Source: JALTBU01 sp964410645
Lineage (GTDB): Bacteria > Campylobacterota > Campylobacteria > Campylobacterales > Nautiliaceae
Reading direction: 5' to 3'
Assembly (NCBI GenBank): GCA_964410645.1
Contig: CAYPHV010000039.1
Location: 1-11,358 of the forward strand
Length of the DNA stretch: 11,358 nt
Part shown: positions 5,738-11,358 of the stretch, one piece after another
Layout of the letters: every line of letters starts with the position of its first letter
Numbering within the stretch: the stretch's first letter is position 1
Notes under the pieces: model-generated
The model's input: only the letters and a program-made list of their open reading frames with translations
The model's database searches: none
Told to the model about the DNA's origin: nothing
Program-made: the position numbers and the translations under genes

Positions 5738-8700
5738 ATGTATCCGGGTATTACAGTTATTAAAAGGGATGGCAGAAAAGAACTGCTTGATATTAGTAAA
5801 ATCAGAAAATATACAATGGCTGCTTGTAACGGACTCAAAAATGTTGATTACAGCGAGCTTGAACTTGATGCAAAACTTCAGTTTAGAGACGGAATAAGCA
5901 CAGAAGATATTCAGCAGACATTAATAAAAACCGCCGCCGATAAGATTGATATAGACAGGCCTGACTGGAATTTTGTGGCGGCGAGACTTTTTTTGTATGA
6001 TTTATATCACAAAGTAAGCGGTTTTACAGGTTATAATCATTTAAGGGAATATTTTAAAAGAGGCGAAATTGCCGGCAGAATACTTTCCGGACTTAAGGAA
6101 AAATATGATTTAGACAAGCTTAATGTTTATATAAAGCCTCAAAGGGATTTACTCTTTACTTATTTAGGGATTAAAACGCTGTATGACAGATATGTTATTA
6201 AAGACAGGGAAGATAATCCTATAGAACTTCCCCAACAACTTTTTATGGGCGTTGCCATGTTTTTGGCTCAAAATGAAACAAATCCCGATTCAGTACCCGA
6301 GGCTGATAAAAAAAATATTGATTTGAATGATAAAAAAGCTATAAGGGGATACTGGGCTAAAAAATTTTATGATATTCTTTCCAAATTTGAGGTAATGGCT
6401 GCAACTCCGACACTTTCTAATGCAAGGACAACTAGACATCAGTTGTCATCCTGTTATTTAGGCAGTATGAATGATAATATAGAAGGGATTTTTGACGATT
6501 ACAAAGAGATGGCCCTTTTATCTAAATTCGGAGGTGGAATAGGCTGGGATGTCAGTAAAATAAGATCTCTTGGCAGTTTTATTGATAATCATAAAAATGC
6601 AGCGGGCGGTGTTATTCCATGGCTTAAAATTACAAATGACGTTGCTATTGCGGTTGATCAGTTAGGAACAAGAAAAGGGGCAATAGCTGTTTATATTGAA
6701 CCGTGGCATATGGATATTATGGACTTTTTGGATTTAAAGAAAAACTCCGGGGAAGAAAGAAGAAGAGCACATGATCTGTTTCCGGCACTTTGGATTAATG
6801 ATTTGTTTATGAAAAGAGTTGAAAAAGATGAGCTGTGGACATTGTTTGATCCTTATGACGTGGGGGATTTGACGGATGTTTACGGAAAAGAGTTCGAAAA
6901 CAGATATATTGAATATGAAAATAACCCCGATATTCCCAAAAAAAGAATGAAGGCAAAAGATTTATGGAAAAAAATACTTCTTGAATATTACGAAACCGGA
7001 AATCCTTTTCTCTGTTTCAAAGATAATGCAAACAGAAGAAACCAAAACGATCATGCCGGAATTATCAGAAGCAGTAATTTATGTGTAACTGCTGATACAA
7101 GATTAGCAACTCAATTTGGACTTGTAAAAGCAGAAGATTTAGAAAAAATGAATAAGAAAATTATTGCTTCGTATGATTTAAGAACAGATGGTGATAGAAA
7201 AAATTATGGGGTTAGTACTGCTGAATGTATTGAAATGTATAAAACAAAAGAAAAGGCAAAAGTTTACAAAATAACTACAAAAGATGGTTATGAAATAAAA
7301 TCTACTAACTGGCACGAATATTATGTTTTAAGAAATAAAGCAGTAATTAAAATTCCTTTAAAAGATATTAAATTAACAGATAAACTTTTAATTCAATCTG
7401 CCCAGGGGCAATTTGGAAAAGAAGGAAATTATGAATTAGGATTTTTAACAGGACTTATTGCTGGAGATGGAACTTTTGCTATAAATCATTCAGATCATCA
7501 AGTTGCTTGCATTGATTTATATAATGAAGATATGAAAATGAAAGATAATATTTTAAAATATATTCAAAAAGTTACGAAAGAAGAATATTCAACTTTACAT
7601 AAAGCTATTAAAAAAGAAGATGAAATTAAAATGCCAAAAGAGTTTAAACATACCGAAAATTCTACAAAACTTAGATTTCAAAGTGTTAAACTTGGAAGAA
7701 TTTTAGATGAAAAATACAATTTTAATAAAAAAACAAAATTAAAAGTTCCTGAATTTGTATTTCAAGGTAAAAAAGAGTGTATAAAAGGATATTTACAAGG
7801 ATTATTTACATCAGATGCAACAGTAAATAAAATTAAAAACAGTAAAATTCCTACATTTGCTATTCAATTTGCAACAATTAGTGAAGAATTAGCAAAAGAT
7901 ATTCAAATTTTACTTTCAAATTTTGGTATCAGAAGTAAAATAACTCTAAATAAAAAAAGAGATAGTTTTGAATATATTACTAAAAATGGCAAGAATAAAG
8001 AATATAAATCAAAACCACTTTATAGATTAAATATAAACGGTAGAAATGCTACTAAATTTATAAATGAGATAGGATTTATAGGAAATAAACAATTAAAGGC
8101 ACTAAATATTTTAGTTGAAAGAGAAAAACTTGGAGTAAGTACAGAGAGTAACAAATCAGAATATTTTGAAACAAAAATTAAAAATATTGAATATATTGGA
8201 AAAGAAGATGTTTATGATACAACTCAATTAGTTAATCATTCACTTATTTTTAATGGACTTGTTACTGGAAACTGCACTGAAATTTATCAAAATACAGAAC
8301 CAAATCATTATAAAATAAAAGTGACTTTTGAAGATGAAAGTTTTGTTTTATTTGAAGAGAACGATAATGTTGAGGTTAGCAGCGGCGGTGTAAAAGTAAA
8401 TAAAAAAGCCAAAGAAATAACTTCGCTTGATTCGATAGACGGAAAAAAAGTTTATATTGTTGAAAAAGTGGCAGTTAGCGGGAAAACAGCCGTTTGTAAT
8501 CTGGCGAGCGTAAATTTGAGCAAAGTAAACACACCTGAAAAAATAAAAGAAGTTGTGCCGATTGCCATTAGAATGCTTGATAATGTAATTGATTTGAACT
8601 ATTATCCGCTCAGAAAAACAAAAGATACGAATCTTAAAAACAGGGCAATAGGTCTTGGTGCGATGGGCGAAGCTCAGATGCTGGCTGAAAAACAAATTCA

Positions 8701-9367
8701 GTGGGGAAGTGACGAGCATTTAAAAATAATTGATGAGATATTTGAAGATATAAGCTATCATGCGATTAATTCAAGTTGTGATTTGGCAAGGGAAAAAGGC
8801 AAATATCCCGAATTTGAGGGCAGTAGATGGTCTAAAGGAATTCTTCCAATTGACAGTGCGAATGAAGAAGCAAAGAAACTAGTTAAGAGGGATTTGTTTG
8901 ATATGCATTTGGATTGGGCAAAATTAAGAGAAAAAGTAAAAGGCGGAATCAGAAACGGATATTTAATGGCTATAGCGCCTACGAGTTCTATTTCGATACT
9001 TACGGGAACTACTCAGGCGATTGAACCGGTATATAAAAGAAAATGGTTTGAAGAAAATTTAAGCGGTTTAATACCCGTTGTTGTTCCGAATTTAAGTACC
9101 GAAACATATATGTTTTACACTCCGGCATATGAACTTGATCAGCGGATGCTTGTAAAAGCGGCGGCAATTAGGCAAAAATGGATAGACCAGGGGCAAAGTC
9201 TGAATATATTTATTACAACAGACAAGGCCAGCGGAAGATATTTAAATGAAATTTATACCTTAGGGTGGAAACTGGGAATTAAAAGTTTTTATTATTTAAG
9301 AAGCCAGTCTCCCGAAGCTAAAGAAGAGGTAATGGACAGAAGTATTGAATGTTTTGGATGTCAGTAA
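5738..9367 (+). CDS. nrdA: Ribonucleoside-diphosphate reductase alpha subunit (class Ia) containing an intein
   Basis: Precursor of 1209 residues; removing the 397-residue intein (449-845) leaves 812. With NrdB it reduces ribonucleoside diphosphates to deoxyribonucleotides in the cytosol. An ATP-cone allosteric domain fills about residues 5-95 (VIKRDGRKE...). Catalytic elements, by likeness to E. coli NrdA: C239 in LSSCYLGSM (C225), N447 in SSNL and, after splicing, C846 and E848 of CTEIY (N437, C439, E441), C920 in AVCNLASVNL (C462), the tyrosine pair Y1185-Y1186 in SFYYLRS (Y730/Y731), and the C-terminal CFGC pair C1205/C1208, which delivers electrons from a redoxin. All are retained, so the spliced enzyme should be active. 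nrdB follows 23 bp downstream with its own AAGGAG site, indicating an operon. The intein interrupts the active-site loop, so the unspliced protein should be inactive. Confidence 0.97.
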   Translation: MYPGITVIKRDGRKELLDISKIRKYTMAACNGLKNVDYSELELDAKLQFRDGISTEDIQQTLIKTAADKIDIDRPDWNFVAARLFLYDLYHKVSGFTGYNHLREYFKRGEIAGRILSGLKEKYDLDKLNVYIKPQRDLLFTYLGIKTLYDRYVIKDREDNPIELPQQLFMGVAMFLAQNETNPDSVPEADKKNIDLNDKKAIRGYWAKKFYDILSKFEVMAATPTLSNARTTRHQLSSCYLGSMNDNIEGIFDDYKEMALLSKFGGGIGWDVSKIRSLGSFIDNHKNAAGGVIPWLKITNDVAIAVDQLGTRKGAIAVYIEPWHMDIMDFLDLKKNSGEERRRAHDLFPALWINDLFMKRVEKDELWTLFDPYDVGDLTDVYGKEFENRYIEYENNPDIPKKRMKAKDLWKKILLEYYETGNPFLCFKDNANRRNQNDHAGIIRSSNLCVTADTRLATQFGLVKAEDLEKMNKKIIASYDLRTDGDRKNYGVSTAECIEMYKTKEKAKVYKITTKDGYEIKSTNWHEYYVLRNKAVIKIPLKDIKLTDKLLIQSAQGQFGKEGNYELGFLTGLIAGDGTFAINHSDHQVACIDLYNEDMKMKDNILKYIQKVTKEEYSTLHKAIKKEDEIKMPKEFKHTENSTKLRFQSVKLGRILDEKYNFNKKTKLKVPEFVFQGKKECIKGYLQGLFTSDATVNKIKNSKIPTFAIQFATISEELAKDIQILLSNFGIRSKITLNKKRDSFEYITKNGKNKEYKSKPLYRLNINGRNATKFINEIGFIGNKQLKALNILVEREKLGVSTESNKSEYFETKIKNIEYIGKEDVYDTTQLVNHSLIFNGLVTGNCTEIYQNTEPNHYKIKVTFEDESFVLFEENDNVEVSSGGVKVNKKAKEITSLDSIDGKKVYIVEKVAVSGKTAVCNLASVNLSKVNTPEKIKEVVPIAIRMLDNVIDLNYYPLRKTKDTNLKNRAIGLGAMGEAQMLAEKQIQWGSDEHLKIIDEIFEDISYHAINSSCDLAREKGKYPEFEGSRWSKGILPIDSANEEAKKLVKRDLFDMHLDWAKLREKVKGGIRNGYLMAIAPTSSISILTGTTQAIEPVYKRKWFEENLSGLIPVVVPNLSTETYMFYTPAYELDQRMLVKAAAIRQKWIDQGQSLNIFITTDKASGRYLNEIYTLGWKLGIKSFYYLRSQSPEAKEEVMDRSIECFGCQ
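7082..8272 (+). other. Intein with LAGLIDADG homing endonuclease inside NrdA
   Basis: Encodes 397 in-frame residues of the precursor, C449 to N845. Splicing blocks are visible. Block A begins C449-VTADTRL. Block B is STNWH, with T523 and H526. The C-terminal block is VYDTTQLVNHSLIFNG ending V-T-G-N845, followed by C846 as the C+1 residue. Two endonuclease motifs lie between: GFLTGLIAGDGTF with D577, and GYLQGLFTSDATV with D693, both acidic residues retained. The penultimate residue is Gly844 instead of the usual His. Excision rejoins SSNL to CTEIY, the RNR radical-cysteine loop. The DNA is more AT-rich than the host gene: 13 of 60 bases are G or C at 7561-7620, against 20 of 60 at 6541-6600. 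Boundaries are firm because they restore the conserved SNLCTEI motif. Confidence 0.96.
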
Positions 9368-9390
9368 TAAATTAAGAAAAAGGAGCAAAA

Positions 9391-10431
9391 ATGCAAATAA
9401 AAAAACTTTATAACTATAATTGTCCTTTGCATAAAGGCTCAACTACATCTATAATAAACGGATGCAGTGAAGGTATGATTAATCTTAATAAACTTTCTTA
9501 TCCGTGGGCGTATAATTTATGGGAAATGATGCTTGCAAACACGTGGTTTCCAAGGGAAGTTGATTTAACGGAGGATGCGAGAGAGTATAAAAATTTACTT
9601 TCGGCAGAAAAAAATATGTACGACAGGGCCTTGGCTCAGCTTATCTTTATGGATTCAATTCAGACGAATAATACGCCTGATCATGTAAATCCGTGGATTA
9701 CGGCGCCCGAGGTTAATATGTGTCTGGTCCGTCAGGCCTTTGAAGAGGGGCTTCATTCACAAAGTTATGCCGTTATGGTAGACAGTATTTCGCTTAATAC
9801 GGATGAAATATATGAAATGTGGAGAACGGATAAACATTTACGCCATAAAAATGAATTTATAGGAAATGTTTATGAAAAGTGGGGGGCTAAGGCTCTCGAG
9901 GGCGATGATGAGGCTAAAATTTATATGATAGTTGCAAATCAGTGTTTGGAGGGAATTTATTTTTATAATGGATTTTGCGCTTTTTATGTATTGGCAAGAG
10001 CCGGCAAAATGCTTGGAAGTGCTCAGATGATAAGATTTATTCAAAGGGATGAAGTCGGTCATACCGCACTTTTTGCAAATATTTTTAAGGATATACAAAA
10101 AGAATTTCCAGAACTTTTTACCCCGGAAGTTTATAAAAATATAAGAAATATGCTTTTTAGTGCATATGAACTTGAAAGAGACTGGGGATGGTATATTACT
10201 AATGATCAGATTTTGGGACTAAGCCGTGAATTAATTGACAGATTTACGCAATATCTTGCAAATAAAAGGGCAGAGGCTATGGGAATTGAACTTTTATTTC
10301 CGAAAACAGGGCTTAAAAATCCTATTAGCTGGTTTGACAGTTTCAGTAGTTTTAATGAGCAAAAAACAAACTTTTTTGAGGGAAATGTTGCAAACTATAG
10401 TAAAGGCAGTTTGAATTTGGATGATTTTTAG
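9391..10431 (+). CDS. nrdB: Ribonucleoside-diphosphate reductase beta subunit (class Ia, di-iron tyrosyl radical)
   Basis: Encodes 346 residues, within the family range. It forms the radical-storing subunit that passes the radical to NrdA. The di-iron ligands are visible with the same spacing as in E. coli NrdB: D88 (FMDSIQ), E119 and H122 (FEEGLHSQSY), E187 (CLEGIYFYNGF), and E221 and H224 (RDEVGHTAL). The radical tyrosine is Y126, four residues after H122, which marks class Ia/b rather than the tyrosine-less class Ic. The C-terminus, SLNLDDF, is acidic and hydrophobic like the tail that binds NrdA in this family. It is not preceded by nrdI or nrdH, favouring Ia over Ib. Iron loading links it functionally to feoAB upstream. 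Start chosen on the AAGGAG site at 9380-9385. Confidence 0.97.
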   Translation: MQIKKLYNYNCPLHKGSTTSIINGCSEGMINLNKLSYPWAYNLWEMMLANTWFPREVDLTEDAREYKNLLSAEKNMYDRALAQLIFMDSIQTNNTPDHVNPWITAPEVNMCLVRQAFEEGLHSQSYAVMVDSISLNTDEIYEMWRTDKHLRHKNEFIGNVYEKWGAKALEGDDEAKIYMIVANQCLEGIYFYNGFCAFYVLARAGKMLGSAQMIRFIQRDEVGHTALFANIFKDIQKEFPELFTPEVYKNIRNMLFSAYELERDWGWYITNDQILGLSRELIDRFTQYLANKRAEAMGIELLFPKTGLKNPISWFDSFSSFNEQKTNFFEGNVANYSKGSLNLDDF

Positions 10432-10475
10432 ATAAAAAGAAATTGAAGTTAAAGCAAAAAAACTTATATGTAGTA

Positions 10476-10497
10476 TATAATTTTACTAAAAAAGGAG
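10476..10497 (+). promoter_or_regulatory. Probable yhhQ promoter -10 box and ribosome-binding site
   Basis: TATAAT at 10476-10481 is followed by AAGGAG at 10492-10497, four bases before the ATG. This implies a very short leader of roughly 15 bases, too short to hold a preQ1 riboswitch. No terminator-like hairpin is seen after nrdB, so read-through from nrdAB is also possible. Confidence 0.45.
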
Positions 10498-10501
10498 TTT
10501 T

Positions 10502-11041
10502 ATGAATAAACAATTTTATTCTCATGTAATTTTATTTGGAGTAATAATTGTATTGGCTAATATTTTAGTACAGCTTAGAATTAATTTAGTTTTTATGCAA
10601 ATACCTTTAGGTGTTTTTGTATATCCTTTTACATTTTTATTTACCGATATTTTAAGTGAAAAATTTTCTAAAGAATATGTGTTAAAAGTAGTAAAATATG
10701 GAATTTTATTTGCTATAATACCAACAGCTTTGTTGTCTACGCCTAGAATTGCAATTGCTTCAGTTGTAACTTTTTTTGTAGTTCAGTTTGTTGACGTTTA
10801 TATTTTTCATTATTTAAAAAATAAATATTATAATTTATGGTGGTTAAGAAATAATGCAAGCACTTTAATTTCTCAATTTTTAGATACAACAATATTTTTT
10901 ACTTTGGCATTTGCATTTACATTACCGTGGAATGTTATTTTTCAAATAATGTTAGGTAATTATTTAGTAAAAGCGGTTATGGCATTATTGGATACCCCTT
11001 TATTTTATTTATTAGCTATAAGAATAAAAAATAATAGATAA
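10502..11041 (+). CDS. yhhQ: Queuosine precursor transporter, YhhQ/VUT family
   Basis: Encodes 179 residues with about six hydrophobic segments, an inner-membrane protein. Family members take up queuosine precursors such as preQ0 or preQ1 for tRNA modification. Recognisable signatures are YPFTFLFTDILSEKFSKEY (about 41-59), TPRIAIASVVTFFVVQFVDVYIFHYLK near the middle, and RNNASTLISQFLDTTIFF (about 116-133). It is shorter than E. coli YhhQ (221), apparently at the ends or in loops, with no lesion visible. Codon use is far more AT-biased than in nrdB (9 of 60 bases are G or C at 10801-10860, against 28 of 60 at 9661-9720), which may indicate separate ancestry. No queuosine-synthesis gene is adjacent, so the precise substrate is inferred from family alone. 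Confidence 0.88.
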   Translation: MNKQFYSHVILFGVIIVLANILVQLRINLVFMQIPLGVFVYPFTFLFTDILSEKFSKEYVLKVVKYGILFAIIPTALLSTPRIAIASVVTFFVVQFVDVYIFHYLKNKYYNLWWLRNNASTLISQFLDTTIFFTLAFAFTLPWNVIFQIMLGNYLVKAVMALLDTPLFYLLAIRIKNNR

Positions 11042-11287
11042 TATTTCTATTGAAATAATAGCTTCTATAGTTAAAGAAGATATTAGAAATTTAACTGAAT
11101 ATACTGGAATTTTAAAAAAGATGATACAATTCATATTGTAGATATAAAAAACTTAAATTGTTTTAATTTAACTAATATGAAATATTTTTTTGGCAAAAGG
11201 GATAAATATATTTGATTTGATGTGAAAGTAAATGTAAGCGATAAATCTTTATTTAATAATGTTGTATTAGTATTAATGCCGGATTAA
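11028..11287 (+). pseudogene. Decayed coding remnant of unknown family
   Basis: No intact gene is found here, but coding-like sequence runs across two frames. The first frame reads NISIEIIASIVKEDIRNL then TEYTGILKK before a TAG at 11139. Adding one base in the six-A run at 11114-11119 continues into KDDTIHIVDIKNL..MKYFFGKRDKYI, then a TGA at 11213-11215, followed in frame by FDVKVNVSDKSLFNNVVLVL and a TAA at 11285. One frameshift and one nonsense codon (perhaps former TGG) would thus explain the break. No start codon or ribosome-binding site remains. I do not recognise the family. It could instead be non-coding AT-rich DNA, but the continuity of plausible protein argues for a remnant. Confidence 0.45.
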
Positions 11288-11304
11288 AAATTTAAGGAGA
11301 GAAA

Positions 11305-11358
11305 ATGAAAATAGCAGTTCCTGTAAAAGATAAAACTTTGGAAGTATTTGTAAGAACA
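11305..11358 (+). CDS. Start of a NifX/NifB-like (dinitrogenase iron-molybdenum cofactor family) protein, cut by the window edge
   Basis: Only 18 residues are present: MKIAVPVKDKTLEVFVRT. The opening MKIAVPVKD is typical of small proteins of the dinitrogenase iron-molybdenum cofactor biosynthesis family (NifX/NafY/NifB C-terminal-like), which in many bacteria lack nitrogenase and bind metal clusters of unknown use. A strong AAGGAG at 11294-11299, five bases before the ATG, confirms the start. The family call rests on the N-terminus alone and could change with the full sequence. Confidence 0.55.
   Translation, partial: MKIAVPVKDKTLEVFVRT

Noticed and set aside
7082..8272. Group I intron or a gene duplication inside nrdA
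   Set aside because: The insertion is entirely in frame, begins with Cys, ends with Asn followed by Cys, and has protein-splicing blocks, so it is an intein and not an RNA intron.
8348..8719. 123-residue ORF on the minus strand inside nrdA
   Set aside because: It lies opposite highly conserved nrdA coding sequence, has no ribosome-binding site, and has a low-complexity Phe/Tyr-rich translation typical of antisense shadow frames.
10432..10501. preQ1 riboswitch before yhhQ
   Set aside because: Only about 15 bases separate the predicted start from the ATG, and I see no preQ1-type pseudoknot pattern in the 70-base gap.
1..11358. CRISPR array, tRNA, rRNA, insertion sequence or phage genes
   Set aside because: No regularly spaced repeats, transposase, integrase or tRNA cloverleaf sequences were recognised on either strand.

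Overview
The window looks like an AT-rich chromosomal segment of a Campylobacterota member, possibly of the Nautiliales (Nautilia, Caminibacter, Lebetimonas). This is inferred from the very low GC, T-rich stretches upstream of TATAAT-type -10 boxes, the epsilonproteobacterial style of the proteins, and the start of a small NifX/NifB-like protein at the right edge. It comes from a draft assembly: a 100-N gap (5338-5437) sits in feoB and is flanked by a perfect 55-bp duplication.

Layout, left to right. (1) 1-288 (+): the C-terminal end of a methyl-accepting chemotaxis protein. Its stop codon interlocks with that of the convergent amt gene. (2) 285-3041 (-): three genes on the minus strand, in transcription order purT (formate-dependent purine synthesis), glnK (PII nitrogen sensor) and amt (ammonium channel). 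The glnK-amt pair is the classic PII/Amt operon and probably has its own promoter downstream of purT. (3) 3042-3115: a short divergent promoter region with two palindromes, one resembling an FNR/CRP-family box. (4) 3116-5573 (+): feoA and feoB, overlapping by ATGA, for ferrous iron uptake. Removing the gap and one repeat copy restores an intact FeoB of 691 residues. (5) 5574-5737: an intergenic region dominated by a long imperfect inverted repeat that abuts the likely nrdA -10 box. (6) 5738-10431 (+): nrdA and nrdB, encoding a class Ia aerobic ribonucleotide reductase. nrdA is interrupted by a 397-residue intein (7082-8272) with a LAGLIDADG homing endonuclease, placed immediately before the catalytic thiyl-radical cysteine. 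(7) 10502-11041 (+): a queuosine-precursor transporter of the YhhQ/VUT family, markedly more AT-rich than its neighbours. It is followed by a decayed coding remnant (about 11028-11287) and the start of a NifX/NifB-like gene at 11305.

Functional ties: GlnK gates Amt according to cellular nitrogen state. FeoAB supplies Fe(II), which the di-iron NrdB needs to form its tyrosyl radical. PurT supplies purines, and NrdAB turns ribonucleotides into deoxyribonucleotides. The most distinctive element is the intein: functional NrdA requires protein splicing, because the residue that must act as the C+1 splicing nucleophile is also the catalytic radical cysteine. Apart from the intein and a few unexplained palindromes and remnants, the genes belong to well-known families; I see no convincing new multigene system.
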